Part shown: piece after piece, positions 32,935-41,841 of the stretch | How the letters are laid out: each line of letters starts with the position of its first letter | Position numbering within the stretch: the first letter of the stretch is position 1 | Origin: JBDTDV01 sp039922875 | GTDB taxonomy: Bacteria > Actinomycetota > Actinomycetes > Actinomycetales > Microbacteriaceae | DNA length: 64,000 nt | NCBI GenBank assembly: GCA_039922875.1 | Contig: JBDTDV010000040.1 | Location: forward strand, 24,772-88,771 | Reading direction: 5' to 3' | Made by a program: the position numbers and the translations under genes | The notes under the pieces: model-generated | Seen by the model: the letters and a program-made list of their open reading frames with translations, nothing else | What the model was told of the DNA's origin: nothing | Databases searched by the model: none

Positions 32935-35859
32935 GTGACTTCACCAACATCAGCGCAGCCGACACGACGACGACGACGAGCGCCGATCCTGATCACGCTG
33001 GGCATCCTTGTCGTTCTGGTGATCTTGTTCTTCGTGTTCACCAACCTCTACGCCGATGTGCTCTGGTTCAATCAGCTCGGCTTCCTCAGCGTGCTGACCA
33101 CCCAGTGGTACGCCGCCGCCGCTTTGTTCGGCATCGGATTCGTCGGCATGGCGGTGCCGGTGTGGGTGTGTCTGCAGTTGGCGTACCGGTTGCGCCCGGT
33201 TTACGCGAAGCTGAACTCGCAATTGGATCGCTACCAACAGGTGATCGAGCCGCTGCGCCGGTTGGCGATGTGGGGCATTCCGGCGCTGTTCGGCATTTTC
33301 GCCGGCGTCTCAGCCTCCAGCCGGTGGGAACTCGCCCTGATGTGGCTGAACCGCACCCCCAGTGGCAAAACTGATCCGCAATTCCATCTCGACGTCTCGT
33401 TCTACCTATTCGACCTGCCGTTCTATCACGCACTGCTGGGCTTCGCCTCGGCCGTCGTGTTGCTCGGGTTCTTGGTTACGATCGCCACCAGCTATCTGTA
33501 CGGGTCGATCCGCGTGGCGGGCCGCGAGGTGCTGATGTCGAAGGCGGCCAGGGTACAGATCGCGATAGTCGCTGCGGTGTACCTGCTGCTGCAGGCGGTG
33601 AGCATTTGGTTGGACCGCTATTCTGCCCTGACCGACACGGGGCACCTGATGACTGGTGCGACGTATACCGATGTGAATGCGACGATTCCCGGTCGGGCGA
33701 TCATGGCCGGAATCGCCCTGGTGGTCGCGGCACTCTTCCTTGTCACCGCGTTCATCGGGCATTGGCGCTATCCGCTGGTCGGCACCGCGCTACTGATTGT
33801 GAGCAGCCTGCTGATCGGCTCGTTGTACCCGTGGGTAGTGCAGCGGTTCCAGGTCGACCCGAGCGAGAAGACGCTGGAAGCACCCTACATTCAAAAGAAC
33901 ATCGACCTGACCCGGTCCGCATACGGGATCTCCGATGTCAAGGAAACCCCGTACAACGCCACGTCTGACGCCAAGCCGGGCGCGCTGCGTTCTGATGCCG
34001 AGACCACCGCCAACATCCGCATCATCGACCCGGCGCTGGTGAGTGATTCATTTGCGCAACTGCAGCAGTTCCGGCAGTACTACGGGTTCGAGAAACTCCT
34101 GCACGTGGACCGGTACAAGATCGACGGTAAGAATCAGGACGCCGTGGTCGGCGTCCGCGAACTGGTGCAGAGCGGCCTCACCTCCCGCAACTGGTACAAC
34201 GACACCGTGGTCTATACGCACGGCTATGGTCTGGTGGCCGCATATGGCAACCAGCGGTCTGCGCAGGGGCAGCCGGTCTTCTTCGAGTCGGGTATCCCGA
34301 CCGCCGGGTCTCTCGGCAAATTCGAGCCGCGGGTGTACTTCGGCGACTCGTCGCCGCGGTATTCCATCGTCGGCGCCCCGGAGGGATCCAAGAACATCGA
34401 GCTGGACTACCCGGCCGGCAAGGACGGCGCGGATCAGACCTACACCACCTTCAAGGGGAATGGTGGCCCGAAGCTGGACAGCGTCTTCAACCGGTTGGTC
34501 TTCGCGCTGAAGTTCCAAGATGAGCAGATCCTGCTGTCTGATGCGGTGAACAACAAGTCACAGATCTTGTACGACCGCAACCCGATCGCACGGGTGCAGA
34601 AGGTCGCGCCGTACCTGACCCTCGACTCCGCTGCCTACCCGTCGGTCATCGACGGGCGGATCAAATGGATCGTCGACGGTTACACCACCAGCGAGCACTA
34701 CCCGTATTCGCAAACCGAGAAACTCAGCGACGCGATCGCGGATACTCAGACGCCAAAGCAGCCATACGCGCTGGACAACATCAACTACATCCGCAACTCC
34801 GTCAAGGCGACGGTCGATGCCTATGACGGTTCGGTCACGCTCTACGCCTGGGACAAGACGGACCCGGTTTTGAAGACCTGGCAGAAGATCTTCCCCTCGA
34901 CGCTGAAGCCGATGAGTGACATGAGCGCACAGCTGCTCAGCCACGTACGGTATCCGGCCGACCTGTTCAAGGTGCAGCGAAAGGTTCTCGGGTTGTATCA
35001 CGTCACCGATCCCGGTACGTTCTTCTCCCGTGAAGACGCCTGGGTGACCCCGGATGACCCGGATTCCCCATCGGGAACGACCACGCTGCAGCCTCCGTTC
35101 TACCTGACCATGCAAATGCCCAAGGCCAAGGTGCCGACCTATTCGCTGTACTCGACATATATCCCGTTGGCCACCGCCGAGTCGATCCGTAGCGTGCTGA
35201 CCGGCTACCTCGCGGTCGACGCCAACGCGGGCGACGTCAAGGGGGAGAAGGCCGCAGGCTACGGCAAGCTGACCCTGCTCAGCCTGCCCAAGGACAACCC
35301 GGTGCCCGGTCCCGGGCAGGTGCAGAACACGTTCAGTTCCGACCCGACGGTGTCACAGGCGCTGAACTTGCTACGCCAGGGCCAGACCAAGGTGATCAGC
35401 GGCAACCTGTTGACCGTGCCGGTCGGCGGCGGCCTGCTGTACGTGCAGCCGGTATACGTGCGATCTACGGGTGAGACGAGCTACCCGCTGTTGCAGAAGA
35501 TCCTGGTGGCATTCGGCGACAAGATCGCGTTCGAGGACACCCTGGATCAAGCCCTGAACACCCTCTTCGGCGGTGACTCTGGTGCGGCTGCGGGCGACAC
35601 CGGGATCACTCCGACGGCACCACCGGCCGCGCCGGCGACGCCACCGGCAACCGGCGGGGAAACACCTGCACCTACTCCCGCTCCTGGAGCGGCGCCCGGC
35701 GGCACGAACACCGCGCTCAACCAGGCGCTGGCCGATGCCAAGCAGGCGCTCAGCGACCGGACCGCGGCGATGAAGGCCGGCGACTGGGCGGCTTACGGCG
35801 TTGCGGATCAGAAGCTGACGGATGCCCTGACCCGGGCTTTGGCTGCGGAGGGCAAGTAA
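32935..35859 (+). CDS. UPF0182 family large membrane protein
   Basis: A 974-residue UPF0182/COG1615 protein. The N-terminal third has about seven membrane helices (first ITLGILVVLVILFFVFTNLY), with the conserved DVLWFNQLGF loop. The remainder is a large extracytoplasmic domain containing DAKPGALRSDAETTANIRIIDP-type repeats of the family and FSREDAWVTPDDP. The C-terminus is Pro/Ala/Thr-rich (about 885-925), then a helix QALADAKQALSDRTAAMKAG. Function unknown. GTG start in leaderless geometry. Confidence 0.93.
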   Translation: MTSPTSAQPTRRRRRAPILITLGILVVLVILFFVFTNLYADVLWFNQLGFLSVLTTQWYAAAALFGIGFVGMAVPVWVCLQLAYRLRPVYAKLNSQLDRYQQVIEPLRRLAMWGIPALFGIFAGVSASSRWELALMWLNRTPSGKTDPQFHLDVSFYLFDLPFYHALLGFASAVVLLGFLVTIATSYLYGSIRVAGREVLMSKAARVQIAIVAAVYLLLQAVSIWLDRYSALTDTGHLMTGATYTDVNATIPGRAIMAGIALVVAALFLVTAFIGHWRYPLVGTALLIVSSLLIGSLYPWVVQRFQVDPSEKTLEAPYIQKNIDLTRSAYGISDVKETPYNATSDAKPGALRSDAETTANIRIIDPALVSDSFAQLQQFRQYYGFEKLLHVDRYKIDGKNQDAVVGVRELVQSGLTSRNWYNDTVVYTHGYGLVAAYGNQRSAQGQPVFFESGIPTAGSLGKFEPRVYFGDSSPRYSIVGAPEGSKNIELDYPAGKDGADQTYTTFKGNGGPKLDSVFNRLVFALKFQDEQILLSDAVNNKSQILYDRNPIARVQKVAPYLTLDSAAYPSVIDGRIKWIVDGYTTSEHYPYSQTEKLSDAIADTQTPKQPYALDNINYIRNSVKATVDAYDGSVTLYAWDKTDPVLKTWQKIFPSTLKPMSDMSAQLLSHVRYPADLFKVQRKVLGLYHVTDPGTFFSREDAWVTPDDPDSPSGTTTLQPPFYLTMQMPKAKVPTYSLYSTYIPLATAESIRSVLTGYLAVDANAGDVKGEKAAGYGKLTLLSLPKDNPVPGPGQVQNTFSSDPTVSQALNLLRQGQTKVISGNLLTVPVGGGLLYVQPVYVRSTGETSYPLLQKILVAFGDKIAFEDTLDQALNTLFGGDSGAAAGDTGITPTAPPAAPATPPATGGETPAPTPAPGAAPGGTNTALNQALADAKQALSDRTAAMKAGDWAAYGVADQKLTDALTRALAAEGK

Positions 35860-35889
35860 CCCCCCCGGCAGTCCCTGAGCTTGCCCCGG

Positions 35890-36576
35890 TCACGGAGTTT
35901 GCCGAAGCGTCGGCAGGCTGCTGCGGCGGCCTTGCGCCGCCAGCTCAGCAGCAGCGTGAGGTAAATGGCCGCGAGTACGGTGCTTGCGGCGGCGACGAAC
36001 AGCCAGTTCACTGACTCGGTACCCGTCGCGAACGAGATGCCGACCACCGTCTGGAACAGTCCGGTCGCTTCGCCGATGTCTCCTGGGGGTGCTGCCGCAT
36101 ACAGCGTCCTGGTGAGCGAGATCATCAGGCTGCAGTACGGGATTCCCATTGCGGCGGTAGCGATCAGCACGACAACGGAGTGAAAAGAAGGGTTGACGCG
36201 CCAGGGGAAGAATAAGGGCGCCAACGATATCGGTGCGATACCCACCGTGATCATCGAGGAACTGCGGAAGTCCGAACAACGCACTGTAGAACACCAGGGT
36301 TACCAGGAAGATACCGGCGTAGACCCGCAGCAGGGGAGCGTTGGCCGCCAGAAGGCGTAGGTCTACGAATGGTGTAGCGAAGCGCAGTTCCCGCCAGATA
36401 AACGCGGCGGCGACGGCGAGCGCGACCGGGATCAGCCACCAGCGCGCATGATCGGAGCGCCCGGGGACGAACATCAGGGTGGCCGCGATCGTCACCATCA
36501 ACGTCAGCACTCCCGGAATATCCGATCGCACGATGGCTCGAAGCGAGGATTTGGTGCTGGACGCGGTCAGCGCCAC
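35890..36576 (-). pseudogene. MFS (DHA2-type) transporter remnant
   Basis: A truncated, frameshifted efflux-transporter gene. One frame encodes SLRAIVRSDIPGVLTLMV, WWLIPVALAVAAAFIWREL, TPFVDLRLLAANAPLLRVY and FGLPQFLDDHGGYRTDIVGALILPLA (middle of a DHA2 protein), then loses sense near 36190; the following sense continues in another frame with GIPYCSLMISLTRTLYAAAPPG and GEATGLFQTVVGISFATGT, the last helices. The N-terminal half is missing. No neighbouring regulator is left. Confidence 0.75.
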
Positions 36577-36706
36577 CGGTCATGATGTCATCAGCGATAG
36601 CGGTGATGATGTTCCTCCTGCGTTGCTTTTCAGATCTTAATTACGCCCCACGCTACCCCGCGAACAGGGGCCGCACGGGGTCAAATCCAGCTGGCGACGC
36701 GCTGAA

Positions 36707-37996
36707 TCAGCGGCTTCTGATCAGGCTTTGATTCGCGGTGGCGGTACTCGCAATCGCCGCGTTCATTAAGGACTGCGTGCCGGCATCCAGGTATCCGTAC
36801 GCCGTGAAATGCGCCGCATACGCCTTCTCGAAAGCCTTGGGGTTGGTGATGGACGACCACGCCGAGGAGAGCGGGTTGTCATTCCACGGTGAGTGCAGCG
36901 CCGGGGCGTGGCCGGTCACCGGCAACAATTCCGTGCCTGAATCCCCGCTGACATCGAACACGATTGCGCCGAAGGACGGTGAGCGCGGATCGGTGCGGGA
37001 GGCGCGGCCCAGCCGCGCTTCGGTATCGTGCTTCGCTTCGCCGGCGTAGACGAATTGGGAGTGCAGTGCGGCGGCATTTCTGATCCGAAGTTCGATTCCG
37101 GCCGATCCCAGCATCACGATGGCATAGATTCGCAGATTCACCGCGGCCAGGGCATCCGCGGCCGTGGTGGTGCCATAGGAGTGCGCTATCACGCTGATAC
37201 TCGGTTTCGATACATCTTTTCTGATTGCCTGCAATCCTTGGATAGTCGTGATGAGTTTGAGTGCACCGCGAGCGGCGTAGGCGCCCATGGTCGCATCGAC
37301 GCCAGGCGGTGGGGTTTGGTAACCGATCCAGGCAACGACGGAACGCTTGGCCGGTGCGCCCACCTCGCCCTGGGTCAGGTACACGTTCACAGCGGTTTGA
37401 GTCCACAACTGCATATCGGTGGTGTAGGTGCCCATGCCTGGCACATTGAACGTCACTTGGCGCGCAGTATCCAGGTTTCCGATCGCGATTGCCGCGAGTG
37501 GTTGCTGGTCGTCGGTCAGGCTGATCAGATATCGCCGTGGCGAACGCTTTCCGTTGATAGTTGCGGAGATCGCGGTCAGGCTCTTTAGGGTCTGCATCGC
37601 CGTCTGGTTCGACGGATTCCGCTTGATGGCATTTTCTGCGCCGGCAATGGCGGTCGGAAGGTGCGCGCGGTTCGCCCGGTCGCGAGTGCCATAGTCAATG
37701 CCTTCAAGATTACCGACGTAGTCCGGCCACTCGTCGATCAGATCGTGCCGTTCCTTGCCGGTTTGGCCCTTCCACCACTTCGCGGTCGCGTCCGGATCGA
37801 TGTTCTCCAGGTCCATTTCCAGGCTCGGATTTGCCTTAACGTAGGCCTTGGCTTCCTGAGCCGACATGCTCAGGAGTTTGACGAGTTCGGTGTTCGCGAT
37901 TTGATCTCCGGGCTCCGGCGCGGTCACGACCGCCCCAATAGCCAACGCCGCACAGATCACGGCAGTGATGATGCGGAGCGGCCAAACTCGACGCAT
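36707..37996 (-). CDS. Secreted alpha/beta hydrolase (DUF1023-like)
   Basis: A 429-residue protein with a signal peptide or N-terminal anchor (PLRIITAVICAALAIGAVV). The catalytic part (about 175-340) matches DUF1023/Abhydrolase_8: NVPGMGTYTTDM, VAWIGYQTPPPG and the nucleophile elbow SVIAHSYGTTTAADAL (Ser in HSYG), typical of envelope hydrolases in actinobacteria. The N-terminal helical part (MSAQEAKAYVKANPSL, WWKGQTGKERHDLIDEWP) resembles the WxG-type segment often before this domain. Substrate unknown. AGGAG lies 8 nt upstream of the ATG. Confidence 0.85.
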   Translation of the reverse strand: MRRVWPLRIITAVICAALAIGAVVTAPEPGDQIANTELVKLLSMSAQEAKAYVKANPSLEMDLENIDPDATAKWWKGQTGKERHDLIDEWPDYVGNLEGIDYGTRDRANRAHLPTAIAGAENAIKRNPSNQTAMQTLKSLTAISATINGKRSPRRYLISLTDDQQPLAAIAIGNLDTARQVTFNVPGMGTYTTDMQLWTQTAVNVYLTQGEVGAPAKRSVVAWIGYQTPPPGVDATMGAYAARGALKLITTIQGLQAIRKDVSKPSISVIAHSYGTTTAADALAAVNLRIYAIVMLGSAGIELRIRNAAALHSQFVYAGEAKHDTEARLGRASRTDPRSPSFGAIVFDVSGDSGTELLPVTGHAPALHSPWNDNPLSSAWSSITNPKAFEKAYAAHFTAYGYLDAGTQSLMNAAIASTATANQSLIRSR

Positions 37997-38124
37997 TTGA
38001 TTGCTCCTGCCTACCTTTGCGAAGTACGTGCTGGCGCCCCATACGCATCCGGCTTCACATATCTAAACACACCCGCTTCGCGTCGATCGCCCCGTCTGGT
38101 ACCCAAGCCGGGCAAGATGGAGGA

Positions 38125-39138
38125 ATGGACCCGCGTGCCGCGCTTGAGGAGATCGCCTTCTGGCTTGAGCGCGAACTGGCGCCAACCTTCAAGGTCCGGG
38201 CATTCCGCAACGCGGCCGACATCATCCGGGATCTGGAACCGGCGGAGCTGGCGGCTCGGGCGCGGGACGGCCGGCTCGGCCGCACGAAAGGAATCGGCGC
38301 TCGAACCCTGCAGGTGATCCAGCAGGCGCTCGAAGGCGCGGTGCCGGACTATCTGGAAAAGCTGCGCGAAAGCGGAGCAAAGCCGCTGGTTGCCGGCGGC
38401 AGTGAACTGCACGCCAGGCTGCGTGGTGACCTGCACACCCACAGCAATTGGTCCGATGGCGGTTCGTCCATCGAACTGATGGCGGCTGCCGCCCAGATGC
38501 TGGGCCGGGAATATGTCGCCCTGACCGATCATTCGCCCAACCTGACCATCGCCAATGGATTGAGCGAAGAGCGCCTCACGGAGCAACTCGGTGTGGTCGC
38601 CGAGCTCAACGACACGTTCGACGAATTCCGGCTGCTGAGCGGAATCGAGGTCGACATTCTGGAGGACGGCAGTTTGGATCAGACGCCGGAAATGCTCGGC
38701 CGACTCGATGTCGTCGTGTCCAGCGTGCACTCCAAGTTGCGTTCGGATGCTGCCACCATGACGACCAGGATGTTGCGCGCGGTCGAGAACCCGCTGACCA
38801 ACGTGCTCGGGCACTGCACGGGGCGCCTCGTGCAGGGTTCGCGCGGCACCCGCCCGCCTTCGGAGTTCGATGCGGAGCGGGTGTTCGCCGCCTGCGCCAA
38901 ACACGATGTCGCGGTGGAGATCAACTCGCGACCCGAGCGGCAGGATCCGCCGGACGAGCTGATCGCCTTGGCGATCGCGGCCGGATGCCTTTTCAGCATC
39001 GACACGGACGCGCACGCACCCGGGCAACTTGACTTTCTTCAATACGGCGCCGAACGTGCCTCGGCAAACGGGGTCCCGCAGGAGCGCATCGTCACCGCCT
39101 GGCCGCTGGAGCGGCTCTTGGAGTGGTCTCGGGACTGA
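38125..39138 (+). CDS. PHP-domain protein with N-terminal helix-hairpin-helix (PolX-like, no polymerase)
   Basis: A 337-residue protein with a PolX-type 8-kDa/HhH region (about 1-75: VRAFRNAADIIRDLE, RTKGIGARTLQVIQQALEG) directly joined to a PHP phosphoesterase (about 100-330). PHP metal motifs: RGDLHTHSNWSDGG, LTDHSPNL, SGIEVDILEDG, SVHSKL, GHCTGRL, and IDTDAHAPG. The pol-beta palm/fingers domain of bacterial PolX is absent, so it is likely a DNA-end-processing phosphatase or 3'-5' exonuclease. Located 70 bp before mug, which suggests a shared base-repair role. The ATG follows CAAGAT-GGAGGA, the same start context as the first PHP gene. Confidence 0.88.
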   Translation: MDPRAALEEIAFWLERELAPTFKVRAFRNAADIIRDLEPAELAARARDGRLGRTKGIGARTLQVIQQALEGAVPDYLEKLRESGAKPLVAGGSELHARLRGDLHTHSNWSDGGSSIELMAAAAQMLGREYVALTDHSPNLTIANGLSEERLTEQLGVVAELNDTFDEFRLLSGIEVDILEDGSLDQTPEMLGRLDVVVSSVHSKLRSDAATMTTRMLRAVENPLTNVLGHCTGRLVQGSRGTRPPSEFDAERVFAACAKHDVAVEINSRPERQDPPDELIALAIAAGCLFSIDTDAHAPGQLDFLQYGAERASANGVPQERIVTAWPLERLLEWSRD

Positions 39139-39198
39139 GCCTGCGTAGCGGCGCGGGGCTGGCGGGATGCAGCTGAAGGACGGGGCCGCTGCGGCTGG

Positions 39199-39204
39199 GA
39201 TAAT
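39199..39204 (+). promoter_or_regulatory. -10 box of mug
   Basis: GATAAT, 6 nt before the GTG; no Shine-Dalgarno. Confidence 0.5.
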
Positions 39205-39210
39205 AGGCAG

Positions 39211-39780
39211 GTGGGGTTCACGCGGGCACAACTTGAGGCGTTTCGAGACGCGGACGTCCCTGATCTGGTCGGCCCCGGCATCCGGCTGCTGTTTGTCGGA
39301 ATCAATCCAGGCCTTTGGACGGCGGCCACGCAGACCCCGTTCGCGCATCCGGGCAACCGCTTCTATCCGGCCTTGACTGCGGCTGGCATTATTCCCCGGC
39401 TGCCACCGTTTGCTCAGGGGTTCAGCGATGAGGATCGGGTCGCGCTGCTGGAGGCCGGTATCGGCATCTCGAATCTCGTGCATCGCGCGACCGTGCGCGC
39501 AGATGAGCTCTCCGGCGATGAGTTGCGCTCCGGTGCGGCCCGGCTGGCAGCGGATGTCGCCCGTTGGCAGCCCACGGTGGTCGCCATCGTGGGACTGACC
39601 GCTTACCGGCAAGGCTTCGGTCGGCGCAAAGCGCGAGCCGGACTTCAGCCGGAGACCCTCGGTGGTGCCGAGCTGTGGGTGGTCCCGAATCCGAGCGGCC
39701 TGAACGCCCACGATACCGTTGCGACGCTCGCCGAAGCGTACGCCGCCCCCGCTCGCGCCGCCGGTATCCTGCCCGGCTGA
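39211..39780 (+). CDS. mug: G/U mismatch-specific DNA glycosylase
   Basis: Uracil-DNA-glycosylase-superfamily enzyme (Mug/TDG, family 2) of 189 residues that excises uracil or thymine mispaired with guanine. Motif 1 reads FVGINPGLW (about 28-36; the Asn is catalytic), followed by HPGNRFYPAL (base/strand contacts), GISNLVHRAT, and motif 2 VPNPSGLNAH (about 150-160), typical of Mug proteins. GTG start with a leaderless promoter. Follows the HhH-PHP gene on the same strand. Confidence 0.92.
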   Translation: MGFTRAQLEAFRDADVPDLVGPGIRLLFVGINPGLWTAATQTPFAHPGNRFYPALTAAGIIPRLPPFAQGFSDEDRVALLEAGIGISNLVHRATVRADELSGDELRSGAARLAADVARWQPTVVAIVGLTAYRQGFGRRKARAGLQPETLGGAELWVVPNPSGLNAHDTVATLAEAYAAPARAAGILPG

Positions 39781-39811
39781 CCGGGGATCGTATCGTGGCG
39801 GCCGATTTGGT

Positions 39812-39817
39812 TAGGCT
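39812..39817 (+). promoter_or_regulatory. -10 box of the DUF2207 gene
   Basis: TAGGCT, 6 nt before the ATG; the hexamer and spacing are the same as for the symporter gene. Confidence 0.45.
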
Positions 39818-39823
39818 GCCGGG

Positions 39824-41578
39824 ATGAAGAGATTCCTGCTGCTCCTGGTATTGGCGTGCGGCTTGGTCCTCCTCGCGGCGGGACCGGCAGCCGCCGACGT
39901 CAACGATTTTGAATTCGCCAGTTTCGACGGTCAGTACCGGCTGTCGACGGATGCAGCCGGCCACTCCCAGCTCGCCACCGTGGAAACGCTGGTCGCCGAG
40001 TTTCCCAGCTCCAATCAGAACCACGGCATCCGGCGAAACCTGGTCACGCGATACGACGGGCACCCCACAAACCTCCGGATTGTCTCGGTGACGGACGAGG
40101 AGGGAAACCCGCGCTCCTACACGACCGAAGCCGACGGCTCTTTCCTATCGCTGACGATCGCAGACGATGGTTTCGTTCATGGTGAGCAGATCTACGTGAT
40201 CAGTTACACCCAGTCCAACGTCACCCGGTATTTTCCAGACACCGGCACCGATGAGTTCTATTGGGACACCAACGGGACCGGCTGGGGGCAGCCATTCCGC
40301 CAGGTATCAGCGACGGTCCACGTGGCAGAGAACCTGGTGCCGCGACTCACCGGCATGGCGGACGCCGCGTCGGGCAGCGAAGGGGTCAGTGGGCCGGCCG
40401 AGTTCGCGCGGACCGGCGAAGACACCTTCACTTTCTCAGCCCGAAACCTCGGCCCCGGCGAGAATTTGAGCTTCGCTGTTGGGTTTCGGCCTGGCACTTT
40501 CATCGCCCGCGACAGCGGATTCTTCGCCGCCCCGTGGCCGTTGCTGACCCTCGTATTCGCTGCCGGAGCGCTGGCTGCGGCGATCGGTGCACTGGTGGTC
40601 CGGTCAACTCGGCTGCGGGATTCGCCAGGCCGAGGCATCATCGTACCGGAGTACACGCCGCCCACCGGCGCCAACCTCCTGCTTTGCGCGCTCATCCTGC
40701 GCCGACCATCGAAGGCGGCCGCCGCGCAAATTGTCGGACTCGCGGTCACGGGCAAGCTGCGGATCCTGGAAATCAGCGGGCGCACGCCGAGCTACCGGCT
40801 GGAGTTCGTCACGGACGACGGGACGGATGCCGACGAGCGGGAATTTCTGCACGCCCTGTTCGGAGAGGTGCTGACCCCCGGTGAGCACCGGAACGTGAAA
40901 AAAATTGACCAGTCGACGGTCAAGAAGATTGCAGCGCTGACCAAGCGAGTGCGTTCGGCGGCGACGACGAATGGGTACCGTCGCAGGCTGCCGGTGGGTA
41001 TTCTCGCCATGCTCATTCTCGGCGCGGTCATCGCCACTGCGGGTGCCGCCCTGTTCGGGGCCGTGTCGCTGAACGAGTCCTATGGCGGCCCGTGGCCTGG
41101 GGTGCTCATCGCCGTCGCGGTGACGGCGGCGCTGGCAACCGGAATCCTGTTGTATCGAGTGCCGTTAGAGACCAAAGGGGTCGAACTACGCGACTACCTC
41201 AAGGGGCTTGCGCTATACATCCGACTGGCCGAGGCCGACCGGATCCGCTTCCTTCAGTCGCCTGGCGGCGCGCTGCGGAAAGCGGTGGCGACCGACGACC
41301 TCGCGCAGGTGGTGCAGCTGAACGAACGGCTGCTCCCGTTCGCGATGCTGTTCGGTGAGGAGAAGCAGTGGGCGGCATCGCTCGGCCGCTATTACGAAGA
41401 ACTTGGAACGCAACCCTCGTGGTACACCGGTCAAGGCGTGTTCACGGCGGCCGTCTTCGCAAGCAGTATCGGTGCGGTCGCAAGCAACGTCTCCGCGGCG
41501 TACAGCTCTACTGGCGGCTCAACCGGAGGCGCGGTCTCCGGCGGTGGCGGTGGTGGGGGTGGCGGCGGCGGCGTGTAA
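39824..41578 (+). CDS. DUF2207 membrane protein with Gly-rich C-terminus
   Basis: A 584-residue protein: cleavable signal (KRFLLLLVLACGLVLLAAGPAAA), an extracytoplasmic beta-sandwich DUF2207 domain (about 25-215, including ITYTQSNVTRYF-like strands and DEFYWDTNGTGW), one helix (LLTLVFAAGALAAAIGALVV), a cytoplasmic part with YTPPTGANLLLCALILRRP, two further helices (about 390-445), the LRDYLKGLALYIRLAEADR segment and a terminal run of glycines (GGGGGGGGGGGV). Function unknown in the family. Convergent with the small gene that follows, 7 nt apart. Confidence 0.85.
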   Translation: MKRFLLLLVLACGLVLLAAGPAAADVNDFEFASFDGQYRLSTDAAGHSQLATVETLVAEFPSSNQNHGIRRNLVTRYDGHPTNLRIVSVTDEEGNPRSYTTEADGSFLSLTIADDGFVHGEQIYVISYTQSNVTRYFPDTGTDEFYWDTNGTGWGQPFRQVSATVHVAENLVPRLTGMADAASGSEGVSGPAEFARTGEDTFTFSARNLGPGENLSFAVGFRPGTFIARDSGFFAAPWPLLTLVFAAGALAAAIGALVVRSTRLRDSPGRGIIVPEYTPPTGANLLLCALILRRPSKAAAAQIVGLAVTGKLRILEISGRTPSYRLEFVTDDGTDADEREFLHALFGEVLTPGEHRNVKKIDQSTVKKIAALTKRVRSAATTNGYRRRLPVGILAMLILGAVIATAGAALFGAVSLNESYGGPWPGVLIAVAVTAALATGILLYRVPLETKGVELRDYLKGLALYIRLAEADRIRFLQSPGGALRKAVATDDLAQVVQLNERLLPFAMLFGEEKQWAASLGRYYEELGTQPSWYTGQGVFTAAVFASSIGAVASNVSAAYSSTGGSTGGAVSGGGGGGGGGGGV

Positions 41579-41585
41579 GGCACGG

Positions 41586-41804
41586 CTACCCGGCCGCGAT
41601 TTGAGTTCGGCCGATCGTGTTCCCGGATTTGTTCGTGAACCAGCGCGCGCCATCCTCGGGGGCTGCGGCCGGCTTGATGTCGAATGGCCCGTCGGCCTCT
41701 GGCGCTGCCCCGAAGAAGCGCCACGCTGCCGTGTCGGACGCCCGCGGATTGCTGAAGACCGTGATATCGCCCACTTTTGCGCCGATGTGATCCCATCTTC
41801 GCAT
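41586..41804 (-). CDS. Small hypothetical protein
   Basis: A 72-residue protein (WDHIGAKVGDITVFSN near the start; SGNTIGRTQ near the end). No recognised domain. Beta-rich, soluble, moderately convincing amino-acid composition for this genome; a weak purine stretch (GAGAGA) lies upstream. It sits in the 260-bp space between DUF2207 and the alcohol dehydrogenase, which would otherwise be empty. Confidence 0.5.
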   Translation of the reverse strand: MRRWDHIGAKVGDITVFSNPRASDTAAWRFFGAAPEADGPFDIKPAAAPEDGARWFTNKSGNTIGRTQIAAG

Positions 41805-41841
41805 TGGAAATCTCTCATTTCCGGTCGTCGCGTGGGCGAGG

